Source: Nitrosarchaeum sp. (GTDB lineage Archaea; Thermoproteota; Nitrososphaeria; Nitrososphaerales; Nitrosopumilaceae). From it: a DNA stretch of 54,600 nt. Below are positions 41,973 through 51,422 of this stretch, piece after piece. Under the pieces are notes generated by a model. The model was not told where the DNA came from and did not search any database. It saw only the letters and a program-made list of their open reading frames with translations. The stretch's first letter is position 1; the number at the start of each line of letters is the position of its first letter. The stretch lies in the NCBI GenBank assembly GCA_002737445.1, contig NSIR01000003.1, positions 64,719 through 119,318 of the forward strand, given 5' to 3'. The translations under genes and the position numbers were made by a program.

Positions 41973-42053
41973 TTAAAAAGCACCCATTAATTTTAATCCC
42001 ATAATAATTAACAAAATACCTCCAAGGGTTATGATTAAGCCATTTCTAGACAT
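41973..42053 (-). CDS. Single-helix membrane micropeptide, 26 aa
   Basis: MSRNGLIITLGGILLIIMGL then KLMGAF. A positive start and one hydrophobic helix, as in small membrane regulatory peptides. It converges on the 41782 gene. Support is from composition only. Confidence 0.42.
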   Translation of the reverse strand: MSRNGLIITLGGILLIIMGLKLMGAF

Positions 42054-42100
42054 GATCTAAATCAAATAAACTAGTATATGAGATTCATTTTTTATAAAAA

Positions 42101-42289
42101 TTACTGTAATGAATAATGTAAATCGCAAAATAGCACTATTCCATTTGGTAATGTTTTTGCAGTAATACTAGACCCATCATCTAGACCTTTTCCACAAACA
42201 TAACATGCCACCTCAGACATACTTGATTTTAATTCACATGTTTTACTTTGGTATGGATTTTGCATCATTGCTAATTTCATTCCAGACAT
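42101..42289 (-). CDS. Small Cys protein, 62 aa
   Basis: From the ATG at 42289: MSGMKLAMMQNPYQSKTCEL, then ACYVCGKGLDDGSSITAK and LFCDLHYSLQ. CYVC plus Cys/His at the end (CDLH) form a likely C2-CH zinc site. TTTATATGATAAT near 42311-42323 gives about 29 nt spacing to this ATG; a TTG at 42298 is the longer alternative. It diverges from the trp operon. Confidence 0.58.
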   Translation of the reverse strand: MSGMKLAMMQNPYQSKTCELKSSMSEVACYVCGKGLDDGSSITAKTLPNGIVLFCDLHYSLQ

Positions 42290-42325
42290 GGATACCAAAT
42301 TTATCGATCAATTATCATATAAAGG

Positions 42326-42342
42326 TACCGTACTTTACCGTA
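42326..42342 (+). promoter_or_regulatory. Tandem TACCGTA repeats upstream of trpE
   Basis: TACCGTA at 42326-42332 and again at 42336-42342 are 10 bp apart, one helical turn, on the same face of the DNA. A palindrome TTGGG(6)CCCAA follows at 42354-42369. They sit between the divergent zinc gene and trpE and could be an operator for either. Confidence 0.35.
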
Positions 42343-42408
42343 ATATTGATTTATTGGGATTAAGCCCAAATATCCAAATACGTTCCAAATTATGCCCATC
42401 CTTATCAA

Positions 42409-42417
42409 TTTAAATAA
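42409..42417 (+). promoter_or_regulatory. TATA box of the trp operon
   Basis: TTTAAATAA is centred 29-30 nt before the GTG at 42443 and lies inside the longer trpE ORF that starts at ATG 42392. This suggests the true start is the GTG. Confidence 0.42.
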
Positions 42418-42442
42418 TAACCAAACAGAAATTGGTCTATGG

Positions 42443-43792
42443 GTGGACACCTTTGGAAATTCCCAAGTAAAAGTAATACCTCTAGAGTTAACTGAAAATC
42501 AATTTCAAATATACAATAAAATTTCCAGAAATTATTCACATTCATTTCTCTTTGAATCACTAACTGGGCCCGAAGTATTGGCAGAGACTTCAGTTATGGG
42601 ATTTGATCCAAAAATAATCCTCAAAGGATATTCAGATAGAGTGGAAATAACACAATCAGGTAATACAGAGGTAATAAAAACAAATGATCCATTTGAGGAA
42701 TTAAAAAAAATATTAGGAAAATCAAATGATCAAAGGTATAGATATTTGGGTGGCGCGGTGGGAGTTGTAAATTATGATGCAATAAGACTAGTTGAAAATA
42801 TTCCAGAAAATCATACTTCGCCACAGCCATTAATGGAGTTTGGAATTTATGATGATGGTATAATTTATGATAATGTAGATAAAAAATTATTTTACTTTTA
42901 TCACAATGAAAATAGATTTAATCAATTTAAAATTTCCAGTGACACATTTGATGATTTTAAAGCAACAAACATAGTTCCAAATATGAATCAAGAAAAGTTT
43001 TCAGAAATTGTAGATAAAGCAAAAAAATATATTCATGATGGAGACATATTCCAAGTTGTTTTATCTAGAAAGTTTACATTTGATACAGATGGAGATAATT
43101 TAACGCTATACAAAACATTACGAAAATTAAATCCATCACCATACATGTATCATTTAAAACAAGATACAAAAACAATCATTGGTGCATCCCCTGAAATGCT
43201 AGTAAGAATTACAAATGACAAAGTAGAAACATTCCCAATTGCAGGAACTAGAAAAATTACAGATAATGAGGAAAAAAATAAGCAATTAGCTAATGAATTA
43301 TTACATGATGAAAAAGAATTGGCAGAGCACACCATGCTTGTAGATTTGGGAAGAAATGATATTGGCAGAGTATGCAAGTATGGAACAGTACACATTGAAG
43401 AATTAATGCAAATTAAACGATTTAGTCATGTTCAACATATTGTGACTCATGTGGTGGGTAATTTAGCGCCTAAAAATGACATGTTTGATGCATTTAAAGC
43501 AGTATTTCCAGCAGGAACCGTATCAGGGGCACCCAAAGTCAGAGCAATGGAGATAATTGATGAATTGGAAATTAAAGCAAGAGGAGCATATGCAGGGGCA
43601 ATTGGATATTTTTCATTTAATGGTTGTTGTGATTTTGCAATAGCAATTAGAAGTATATTCATAAATGGAAACAAAGGATTTGTTCAATCAGGTGCAGGAA
43701 TTGTTTCAGATTCAATTGCAGAAAATGAATTTAAAGAAACGGAACATAAAGCCAGCGCAATGCTTGAAGCACTTAGAGAGGCAACAAAATGA
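42443..43792 (+). CDS. trpE: Anthranilate synthase component I
   Basis: Converts chorismate to anthranilate using ammonia from TrpG. From the GTG at 42443 it is 449 residues, beginning MDTFGNSQVKVIPLELTENQ. The N-terminal SFLFESLTGPE holds the tryptophan feedback site, and the catalytic core includes GDIFQVVLSRKF, TFPIAGTRKI and FPAGTVSGAPKVRAMEIID. The frame extends upstream to ATG 42392 (466 residues), but the extra segment looks like leader and a TATA box lies within it. It overlaps trpG by 4 nt. Confidence 0.94.
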   Translation: MDTFGNSQVKVIPLELTENQFQIYNKISRNYSHSFLFESLTGPEVLAETSVMGFDPKIILKGYSDRVEITQSGNTEVIKTNDPFEELKKILGKSNDQRYRYLGGAVGVVNYDAIRLVENIPENHTSPQPLMEFGIYDDGIIYDNVDKKLFYFYHNENRFNQFKISSDTFDDFKATNIVPNMNQEKFSEIVDKAKKYIHDGDIFQVVLSRKFTFDTDGDNLTLYKTLRKLNPSPYMYHLKQDTKTIIGASPEMLVRITNDKVETFPIAGTRKITDNEEKNKQLANELLHDEKELAEHTMLVDLGRNDIGRVCKYGTVHIEELMQIKRFSHVQHIVTHVVGNLAPKNDMFDAFKAVFPAGTVSGAPKVRAMEIIDELEIKARGAYAGAIGYFSFNGCCDFAIAIRSIFINGNKGFVQSGAGIVSDSIAENEFKETEHKASAMLEALREATK

Positions 43793-44382
43793 AATTTTTA
43801 ATCATAGATAATTATGATTCATTTGTGTATAATATCGCTCAATATTTAGGAGAGTTTGGAGTTGATTGTGACGTAATAAGAAATGACAAGATAACTATAG
43901 AAAAAATTAAAGAAATAAAGTATGATGCAATAATTATATCTCCAGGTCCTGGAACACCATCAGATAAAAAATATTTTGGGATATGCAGTGAGGTAATCAA
44001 AGATATGGGACCTATCACACCAATACTGGGCGTATGTTTGGGGCATCAAGGAATTATTGAAGCATTTGGCGGCAAGGTAACAAATGCAGGTTGTGTCAGA
44101 CATGGAAAAACTAGTCCAGTAAGACATACAAATTCAGAATTATTCAAAGATGTAAAAAATCCATTTAGAGCAACACGATATCATTCTCTAGTTGGAGATA
44201 AAACAATAATTCCAGATATTTTAGAAGTTACTGCAATAGCCGAGGATGATGGGGAAATTATGGCAATAAGACATAAAAAATACCTCATAGAAGGTGTTCA
44301 ATTTCATCCAGAATCAATCATGACAGAAGAGGGAAAGAAAATTATTTCAAATTTTGTAAAACAGGTGGAAAATAAAAAATGA
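43789..44382 (+). CDS. trpG: Anthranilate synthase component II (glutamine amidotransferase)
   Basis: Class I glutamine amidotransferase of 197 residues giving ammonia to TrpE. The nucleophile Cys is in ILGVCLGHQGIIEAFG, and the His-Glu pair in VQFHPESIMTEEG. PGPGTPSDKKYFG forms the oxyanion strand. It overlaps trpE and trpD by 4 nt. Confidence 0.95.
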   Translation: MKFLIIDNYDSFVYNIAQYLGEFGVDCDVIRNDKITIEKIKEIKYDAIIISPGPGTPSDKKYFGICSEVIKDMGPITPILGVCLGHQGIIEAFGGKVTNAGCVRHGKTSPVRHTNSELFKDVKNPFRATRYHSLVGDKTIIPDILEVTAIAEDDGEIMAIRHKKYLIEGVQFHPESIMTEEGKKIISNFVKQVENKK

Positions 44383-45425
44383 TTACAAATTTAATTTTAA
44401 AATTAAAAGAAAAAACAGATCTCACATATGATCAAATGAATAACATCATGATAGAGATTTTATCAGGTAAAACAAATGATAAAGAAAATTTAGATTTTCT
44501 CACATATCTTACAGATAAAGGTGAAACAGACAATGAATTACTGAGTATGCTTGATAAAATGCAAGAGTTTGCACTAAAAATTGGGCTTAAAAATTCAGGA
44601 AAAATAATAGACATGTGCGGAACAGGGGGCGATAATCTTCAAACTTTCAATGTATCTACTGCAGCATCATTTGTAGTCACGGCTGCAGGTGGGATTGTGG
44701 CAAAGCATGGCAATAGGTCAAGTTCAGGGGTTTGTGGAAGTGCAGATGTTTTTGAATATTTTGGATATGATTTGAATTTAGAATCAGAAAAAATTGCCAC
44801 CATACTTGAAAAACATAATATTTGTTTTATGTTTGCACAGAAATTTCACCCAGCAATGAAGTATGTTTCAAATGCAAGAAAACAACTAGCAAAAAGATCA
44901 GCGTTTAATCTCTTGGGACCATTATCAAATCCAGCACGTGTGAAAAATCAAATGATTGGAGTTTTTTCTTTAGATTTTCTAGAAAGATTACCATTAATTT
45001 TAAAAAGAAACGGTTCGGAAAATATTATGACGGTACGCTCAAATGACGGAATGGATGAATTTTCAACTAGTTCAACTAACAGAGTTTGTATTTTAAGAAA
45101 TGGTAAAGTGTTGATGAATTCAATTGATCCTGAAATAGTGGGATTACATAAATCATCATTAAAAGATATTCAAATCAAAACAAAAAAAGAGGCAGTAAAT
45201 GCATTTGTCAATGTGCTAAATGATACGGCAAATCAAGCAATGATTGAAACTACAGTACTAAATGCTGCAGGGGGGTTAATTGTTTCAAATATTGTCAAAA
45301 GTTTTGAAGAAGGGGTTGAATTGGCATTAAAAACAATTAAAGATGGAAAAGCAATAAAACTTTTAGAAAGATTTGTTGCAGATACTGGAGATATTTCAAA
45401 ATTAAAAGAGATAACACATGGCTGA
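44379..45425 (+). CDS. trpD: Anthranilate phosphoribosyltransferase
   Basis: Joins anthranilate to PRPP. A 348-residue chain with the glycine-rich GTGGDNLQTFNVSTAASF, KHGNRSSSGVCGSAD, FAQKFHPAMKYV and KRSAFNLLGPLSNPA motifs. It overlaps trpC by 8 nt. A normal, complete member. Confidence 0.95.
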   Translation: MITNLILKLKEKTDLTYDQMNNIMIEILSGKTNDKENLDFLTYLTDKGETDNELLSMLDKMQEFALKIGLKNSGKIIDMCGTGGDNLQTFNVSTAASFVVTAAGGIVAKHGNRSSSGVCGSADVFEYFGYDLNLESEKIATILEKHNICFMFAQKFHPAMKYVSNARKQLAKRSAFNLLGPLSNPARVKNQMIGVFSLDFLERLPLILKRNGSENIMTVRSNDGMDEFSTSSTNRVCILRNGKVLMNSIDPEIVGLHKSSLKDIQIKTKKEAVNAFVNVLNDTANQAMIETTVLNAAGGLIVSNIVKSFEEGVELALKTIKDGKAIKLLERFVADTGDISKLKEITHG

Positions 45426-46194
45426 AAATATTTTAAAAAAATTAGTAGGTAATTCACAGGCAGCCATTAATGATGGAGTGTATAACGTAGATGTCAAATT
45501 AAAAAAATCAGATATGGATTTTTTAGAAATAATTAAAACAAATGCACATGCCACTTTACTTGCAGAAATAAAATTTTCATCCCCTTCTTTGGGAAAAATT
45601 AGAACTAAATCAGATCCCGTGACTATTGCAAAACAAATGATATCAGGGGGTGCAAAAGCATTATCGATTCTTACTCAACCACACATGTTTAATGGCTCAC
45701 CTGATTACTTTATTCATGTGAGACAGGCAGTAAATGTTCCATTATTAATGAAAGATATCATGATTGATACAATACAAATTGACGCTGCTGAAAAAATTGG
45801 GGCGGATTATATTTTGCTCATTCAGTCATTATTTGATCAAGGATTTCTCAAAAATATTGATGAATTTATTAAATATGCTCACAAAAAAGGACTACAAATT
45901 CTACTAGAAGTTCACACAAAACAGGAATTTGAAAATGCATTAAAAACTCAATCAGATTTAATTGGAATCAATAATAGAAATCTAGATACTTTGGAAATTG
46001 ATCTTAAAAATATAGAAAAAGTGTTAGAAGGTTACACAAAAACAAGGCAGATACTAGTTGAAAGTGGAATTGAGACAGTAAAAGACATTGAATATTTAAA
46101 AAAATGTGGAGCTGATGCATTTCTAATTGGATCCAGCATAATGAAAAGTGATAATATTGAAGAGCATGTAAGAAAATTGGTGAACACATATTGA
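45418..46194 (+). CDS. trpC: Indole-3-glycerol phosphate synthase
   Basis: TIM barrel of 258 residues that makes indole-3-glycerol phosphate from CdRP. It contains [15 protein letters not shown] with the catalytic Lys, [58 protein letters not shown] and LVESGIET. It is not fused to TrpF, which is absent from this operon. It overlaps trpB by 4 nt. Confidence 0.94.
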   Translation: MAENILKKLVGNSQAAINDGVYNVDVKLKKSDMDFLEIIKTNAHATLLAEIKFSSPSLGKIRTKSDPVTIAKQMISGGAKALSILTQPHMFNGSPDYFIHVRQAVNVPLLMKDIMIDTIQIDAAEKIGADYILLIQSLFDQGFLKNIDEFIKYAHKKGLQILLEVHTKQEFENALKTQSDLIGINNRNLDTLEIDLKNIEKVLEGYTKTRQILVESGIETVKDIEYLKKCGADAFLIGSSIMKSDNIEEHVRKLVNTY

Positions 46195-47381
46195 AATATC
46201 CTAAAGATGGTAAATTTGGAGAGTTTGGTGGAAAATATATTCCAGAGACACTAGTACCAGCTACAGAAGAACTAGAAAAAAATTATCTAAAATTTAAAGA
46301 TGATAAAGATTTTAAAAAAGAGCTTGACTATTATCTGAAACAATACGCGGGAAGACCAACTCCATTATACTATGCAAAAAATTTATCAGAAATATGTGGC
46401 GGCGCCAAAATATATCTTAAAAGAGAGGATTTACTCCATGGTGGTGCACATAAAATCAACAATACATTAGGTCAAGCACTGTTGGCAAAAAAAATGAATA
46501 AAAAAAGAATAATTGCCGAAACTGGTGCAGGTCAACATGGAGTGGCAACTGCAATGGCATGTGCAGTTTTAGGAATTAAATCTGAAATATACATGGGTTA
46601 CAAAGATACGATACGCCAAAAACAAAATGTCTATAGAATGAACATGTTGGGAGCCAAAGTTCATCCGGTAAAATCAGGATCAAAAACACTCAAAGATGCA
46701 ATTAATGAGGCAATTAGAGATTGGATTACAAATGTAGAAAATACATATTATTTACTAGGTTCAGCAGTAGGACCACACCCATATCCAGTAATGGTTAGAG
46801 ATTTTCAAAGTGTGATTGGCAAGGAAATTAAAGTTCAAATGAAAAAAATAACAAACAAAATACCAGATATTGTAATTGCGTGTGTTGGCGGTGGTTCAAA
46901 TGCGATTGGGACATTTTATCCACTTGTAGATACTAGTGCTGAAATTATCGGTGTAGAGGCTGCAGGTAAGGGATTAAAAACAAAATATCATTCTGCAACA
47001 TTGTCAGCTGGAAGTAAAGGTGTACTACATGGAATGATGACATATCTATTACAAAATGATGAAGGTCAGATTGCAGAAACTCATAGTATTTCTGCAGGGC
47101 TTGATTATCCAGGTGTTGGTCCAGAGCATTCTTTTTTTAAAGATATAAAAAGAATAAAGTATCATTCCGCAACTGATGCTGAGGTAATTGATGCCTTTAT
47201 GATGTTGACAAAAACTGAAGGAATAATTCCCGCATTAGAATCAGCACATGCAATTGCAGAGGCAATAAAAATTGCACAAAAAAGTAAAAAATCTGAATCA
47301 ATAGTAGTTACGCTTTCAGGAAGAGGAGACAAAGACGTAGAGGAAGTACAAAAATATTTGAATAAACATGTCAAGAATTAA
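46191..47381 (+). CDS. trpB: Tryptophan synthase beta chain
   Basis: PLP enzyme of 396 residues joining indole and serine. The PLP Lys is in [19 protein letters not shown], and the phosphate site in [14 protein letters not shown]. It matches the TrpB1 type ([35 protein letters not shown]), the form that pairs with TrpA. The start is TTG. It overlaps trpA by 14 nt. Confidence 0.96.
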   Translation: MKYPKDGKFGEFGGKYIPETLVPATEELEKNYLKFKDDKDFKKELDYYLKQYAGRPTPLYYAKNLSEICGGAKIYLKREDLLHGGAHKINNTLGQALLAKKMNKKRIIAETGAGQHGVATAMACAVLGIKSEIYMGYKDTIRQKQNVYRMNMLGAKVHPVKSGSKTLKDAINEAIRDWITNVENTYYLLGSAVGPHPYPVMVRDFQSVIGKEIKVQMKKITNKIPDIVIACVGGGSNAIGTFYPLVDTSAEIIGVEAAGKGLKTKYHSATLSAGSKGVLHGMMTYLLQNDEGQIAETHSISAGLDYPGVGPEHSFFKDIKRIKYHSATDAEVIDAFMMLTKTEGIIPALESAHAIAEAIKIAQKSKKSESIVVTLSGRGDKDVEEVQKYLNKHVKN

Positions 47382-48171
47382 ACAAAAATTTGCAGAACTT
47401 GCTGCAAAAAAACAAAAAGCATTAATCGCATATATGATGGTAGGACACCCAAATCAAAATACAACAATTACTGCAATACGAGGACTAGTCAGGGGAGGGG
47501 CAGATATTATTGAACTTGGATTTCCATTTTCAGATCCATTGGCAGACGGTCCAATAATTCAAAATGCTAGTACTGTATCTTTAGAGAATGGAACTACAAT
47601 TAATCAATTTTTTAGCATTGTAAAAAAAATTAGAAAAGAAACAGAAATTCCACTAGTTCTCATGACATATACAAATATTTTATTTCATAGAGGATATGCA
47701 AAATTTATTTCTGAAGCTAAAAATGCAGGTATTGACGGATTTATTCTTCCAGATATGTCAATTGATGAATCAAAACAATATCTTGAATCGGCTAAAAATA
47801 TGACTGACACTATATTTTTGATATCACCAAACACAACTAAAAAAAGAATAGAAAAAATTGCAAAATCAAGTTCAGGATTTTTATATCTTGTTGCAGTGTA
47901 TGGCACTACAGGGGTAAAAACAGGAGTGCAAAATTACACATTAAAGGCAATTAAAAATCTTAAAAATATTACAAAGGGAAAAATTCCAATTGGGGTAGGA
48001 TTTGGAGTTTCAACACCAAATGATGTGAAAAAATACATTGATGCAGGGGCAGATGCAGTAATTGTAGGTAGTGCATTTTTAAAAATAATTCAAAGTACAC
48101 CTAAAAATAAACTAGAGTCAAGGATTGCATCATTTACAAAGAGTTTGAAAATCAAAACAATAAAAAAATAA
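47368..48171 (+). CDS. trpA: Tryptophan synthase alpha chain
   Basis: Cleaves indole-3-glycerol phosphate and channels indole to TrpB. A 267-residue TIM barrel with catalytic Glu in [16 protein letters not shown] and catalytic Asp in [14 protein letters not shown]. It closes with [32 protein letters not shown] and a basic tail. Its ATG lies inside trpB, a 14-nt overlap that argues for tight coupling of the two subunits. Confidence 0.95.
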   Translation: MSRIKQKFAELAAKKQKALIAYMMVGHPNQNTTITAIRGLVRGGADIIELGFPFSDPLADGPIIQNASTVSLENGTTINQFFSIVKKIRKETEIPLVLMTYTNILFHRGYAKFISEAKNAGIDGFILPDMSIDESKQYLESAKNMTDTIFLISPNTTKKRIEKIAKSSSGFLYLVAVYGTTGVKTGVQNYTLKAIKNLKNITKGKIPIGVGFGVSTPNDVKKYIDAGADAVIVGSAFLKIIQSTPKNKLESRIASFTKSLKIKTIKK

Positions 48172-48239
48172 TTATCATCAACATTAAAAAATATCACAAA
48201 AATTGAATGTATGTTTTGATTAAAGTTAAACCAAGTTTA

Positions 48240-48326
48240 CTAGTAACGTATTTTGCCACATTTTCTACATGATAGTGTTCCATTACGAGTGTAATCATGA
48301 CTGCAAGATTCTATCTCTATAAACAT
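48240..48326 (-). CDS. Zinc mini-protein, 28 aa
   Basis: MFIEIESCSHDYTRNGTL, then SCRKCGKIRY. Cys8, His10 and the CRKC pair could coordinate one zinc. Antisense and convergent to trpA. It is among the shortest Cys proteins in the window and rests on its ligand pattern alone. Confidence 0.42.
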   Translation of the reverse strand: MFIEIESCSHDYTRNGTLSCRKCGKIRY

Positions 48327-48776
48327 AATTTAATTCAAAAAAATTGAATATGATTGAATTACTGTATAAACATTGAGTCACCATACAAAATCATTTCACA
48401 TGTTTAAATCAGAATCACATCAAGTGTAAAGTTCAGACATGATGGATTATGAGAAAAATATGATTCTTTACAATAAAAAATCACATATGCTAGAAAAGAG
48501 CATAAAGAAATGTTAAAAGTTCAGGGAAAAACTCACATACAAAAAAATATTGTGCATTAAAGACTGGCGGTCTTTAATTTTAAGGTCAATGATTTTAAAA
48601 ATCACTTAACTAGATATGCTAACTATCTCAAAATCAAGCTAAATAAAAAAATCTAAACAATTGTTAAAAAAATATAAAATTACCCATACATGTAAAATAA
48701 TATGAAAATTAAAGATCGCAAAATATGAGACTGGGATAAGCAAAACATACAAAAACTAGATAATCATTTCCTTTAT
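48327..48776. other. Intergenic stretch between trp operon and pyrG
   Basis: About 450 bp, AT-rich. It holds the 48557 hairpin and short ORFs of 25 codons or fewer. No gene I would defend. The 3' end must hold the pyrG promoter, but no strong TATA box stands out near 48750. Confidence 0.4.
48557..48580 (+). terminator. Perfect hairpin followed by a short T-run
   Basis: TTAAAGAC (48557-48564) pairs exactly with GTCTTTAA (48570-48577) around loop TGGCG, followed by TTT. It looks like an intrinsic terminator, which is unusual for archaea. It lies almost 400 bp past trpA, so it may end a transcript other than trp or be part of a small RNA. Confidence 0.35.
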
Positions 48777-50378
48777 GTGCAGACTAAACTTATTTTTGTT
48801 ACAGGTGGGGTTATGTCAGGTCTCGGAAAGGGAGTAACTACATCATCTATTGCAAAATTATTACAATTAGCAGGTCAAAAAGTATCTTGTATCAAAATAG
48901 ATCCATATCTGAATTATGATGCAGGAACAATGAATCCAGTTGCTCATGGAGAAGTCTTTGTCACTGAAGACGGGGGGGAGTGTGATATGGATATTGGGAA
49001 CTATGAGCGATTTCTAAATCAAAATATTCCAAAAAGTCACAATATCACTACAGCCCAAGTATATTCTGCAGTAATTGATGCTGAAAGAAGGGGGGAGTAT
49101 CTTGGAGCATGTGTTCAGATAATACCTCACATAACAGACGAGATTAAAAATAGAATTTTAAAAATAGCTCAAGAAGAAAAACTAGATTTTTTAATTGTAG
49201 AATGTGGCGGAACAGTTGGAGATATTGAATCACTTCCATTTTTAGAAGCTTTAAGACAAATGAGAGTAGAAGAAGGACCACAAAATGTAATCTTTGTTCA
49301 TGTTACACTTGCACCATCTTTAGATGTTGTTGGTGAACAAAAAACAAAACCCACACAACATAGTGCTCAAGAATTACGAAGAATTGGAATTCAACCTGAC
49401 TTTTTAGCTGTAAGGTGTTCAACTCCATTAGAAGAAAAAACAAAAAAGAAAATTGCATTATTTACAAATGTTACCGCAAATGACGTATTATCTTGTCATG
49501 ATGTAAAATCAATTTTTCAAGTTCCTCAAATTTTGTATGATCAGGGAATAATGGATTCATTATTTACAAAATTTGGAAAAGTTGGAATGGTAAATGCATC
49601 TGCAAATTGGGATAAATGGAATAATATTGCTGAATCTATGACTAATCATGAAGATCAAAAAATTAGAATTGCAATGGTTGGAAAATATGTGACACTTGCA
49701 GATAGTTACGTTAGTGTAAATCACGCATTAAAACATGCAGGTGCAAAGCTTGGAAAATCAGTAGAGATTGACTGGATTGATTCAGAAACAATTACAGATT
49801 GCAGTAATTTATCAAAATATGACGGAATACTAGTTCCAGGTGGATTTGGAACTAGAGGCTCAGAGGGAATCATAGAAACTGCAAATTATGCACGAGAGAA
49901 AAACATACCTTATCTTGGGATATGTTTTGGATTTCAATTGGCAACAATTGCATTTGCAAGAAATGTATTAAAATTACAAGATGTAAATACCACTGAAATA
50001 AAACCTGATGCTAAAAATCCAATTGTAGATTTACTTCCAGAACAAAAAGATGTATCAGATATGGGGGGTTCATTAAGATTGGGTGCAAATGATATTCAAA
50101 TAAAAACAAACTCACTATCTCACAAAATCTACAATGCAGATAGAATTAGTAAAAGACACAGACATAGATATGAAATAAATAAAAAATACATTCCAGAATT
50201 AGAGAAAAATGGACTCTATTTTTCAGCTGAAAGCGACGGAGGTAAAAGAATGGAAATGTTGGAAATACCTACACATAAATTTTATCTTGGAGTTCAATTT
50301 CACCCAGAATTTAATAGCAGACCAGGATACCCAGAACCTGCATTTGAAGCATTTGTAAAAGCTGCGTCTCTAAAGTAG
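48777..50378 (+). CDS. pyrG: CTP synthase
   Basis: Converts UTP to CTP with glutamine as nitrogen donor. A 533-residue two-domain enzyme: the synthase part begins TKLIFVTGGVMSGLGKGVTT with its P-loop and has DPYLNYDAGTMNPVAHGEVF. The amidotransferase part has the nucleophile in YLGICFGFQLATIAFARN and VQFHPEFNSRP. The start is GTG at 48777; the ATG two bases earlier is out of frame. Confidence 0.96.
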   Translation: MQTKLIFVTGGVMSGLGKGVTTSSIAKLLQLAGQKVSCIKIDPYLNYDAGTMNPVAHGEVFVTEDGGECDMDIGNYERFLNQNIPKSHNITTAQVYSAVIDAERRGEYLGACVQIIPHITDEIKNRILKIAQEEKLDFLIVECGGTVGDIESLPFLEALRQMRVEEGPQNVIFVHVTLAPSLDVVGEQKTKPTQHSAQELRRIGIQPDFLAVRCSTPLEEKTKKKIALFTNVTANDVLSCHDVKSIFQVPQILYDQGIMDSLFTKFGKVGMVNASANWDKWNNIAESMTNHEDQKIRIAMVGKYVTLADSYVSVNHALKHAGAKLGKSVEIDWIDSETITDCSNLSKYDGILVPGGFGTRGSEGIIETANYAREKNIPYLGICFGFQLATIAFARNVLKLQDVNTTEIKPDAKNPIVDLLPEQKDVSDMGGSLRLGANDIQIKTNSLSHKIYNADRISKRHRHRYEINKKYIPELEKNGLYFSAESDGGKRMEMLEIPTHKFYLGVQFHPEFNSRPGYPEPAFEAFVKAASLK

Positions 50379-50382
50379 AAAA

Positions 50383-51384
50383 TCAGTCCATTTTTGCAAT
50401 TTCATATATTTTTTGTCGTGCATCTCGAATTGAAACTTTCTTTTTTACATATCCTTTTTTGAGCAAGTGACTAAGTGCAAGTCTTACAGTTCTACTTGGA
50501 AGTAGAGTTTTATTTGCAAGATCTTTTTGTGTGAGTGCCCCTTCATACTCTAATGTCTTTAGTAATAGTTTTGAGCTTGGAGGCATGCTTAGTAATTCTT
50601 CTGCAAGGTGTACTTTTTTTGCAAGTGCAGATATGGTTGTAGAATCTTTTTTGAGTCGAATTATTTTTGCAGGAGGTAAATACTGGGTACATTCAACCAT
50701 ACCATTAACTTTGTATCTATCTAGCCCATCAAGAACTACTTCACAGTGTAATCGAGCAGAAATATCACTGATTTGAATAGAACTTTTATTTGATACAATA
50801 ATCGGTCTTCGTGTTGTATCTAAAGAATTCACAGAAATTATCTCAAATACACCAGAATCCTCAAATAACATTGGTCCACCTGCAGACATTGAATATGCAG
50901 AAGAGCCAATTGGTGTAGATACAATAATTCCATCACTATTATCATGCCAAACCTCCTCATTGTTAATGTGGAGTGTATGTTCCATTAGCATTGCACTTTT
51001 TGATGAAAATACTGCAACGTCATTTAATACAGGATACACATTTTTTCCGTCAATTTTTACGCCAAGTCTTGGAACTTCATGTACAGTGTAATTTTGTTTT
51101 TTTAATATTCGCACATAAGATGAAAACTCTCTAATATCTATCTGAGCTAAAAATCCACTAGATTCCCCCTCACTTATTCCTAAAACAGGGGATACTGAAT
51201 CAAATGATTTGTGAAAATAATTTCGAACTCCTTTATCTCCACCCAGTACCAAAATACAATCCGCCTGTTTTACTTTGGTCTTTGAGGTAATTAGAAAAGA
51301 ATCAATTTGGGCATCACTTAAAAATTTTTTTATATTTAATGCAGCAGATAAAGTTGTACCATACCCATAAATTCCTATTTGCAC
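50383..51384 (-). CDS. NAD kinase fused to a C-terminal winged-helix domain
   Basis: A 333-residue two-domain protein. Residues 1 to about 250 fit the NAD/ATP-NAD kinase fold: LVLGGD at 45-50, VLNDVAVF, DGIIVSTPIGSSAYSMSAGG and an acidic-rich diphosphate site. The GGDGT motif is altered to GGDKGVR, so catalysis may differ. Residues 258-333 form a winged helix (KTLEYEGALTQKDLANKTLL, then PSRTVRLALSHLLKKGYVKK). It converges on pyrG with a 4-nt gap. The fusion suggests an NADP-responsive DNA-binding protein. Confidence 0.85.
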   Translation of the reverse strand: MQIGIYGYGTTLSAALNIKKFLSDAQIDSFLITSKTKVKQADCILVLGGDKGVRNYFHKSFDSVSPVLGISEGESSGFLAQIDIREFSSYVRILKKQNYTVHEVPRLGVKIDGKNVYPVLNDVAVFSSKSAMLMEHTLHINNEEVWHDNSDGIIVSTPIGSSAYSMSAGGPMLFEDSGVFEIISVNSLDTTRRPIIVSNKSSIQISDISARLHCEVVLDGLDRYKVNGMVECTQYLPPAKIIRLKKDSTTISALAKKVHLAEELLSMPPSSKLLLKTLEYEGALTQKDLANKTLLPSRTVRLALSHLLKKGYVKKKVSIRDARQKIYEIAKMD

Positions 51385-51422
51385 GTTGAAATTAAATTAT
51401 GTGTGCAATAAAAAGTTAAGTT

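Noticed and set aside
48439-48516. About 25-codon ORF starting MMDYEKNM
   Set aside because: Too short, Lys-rich by AT bias, no box or motif.
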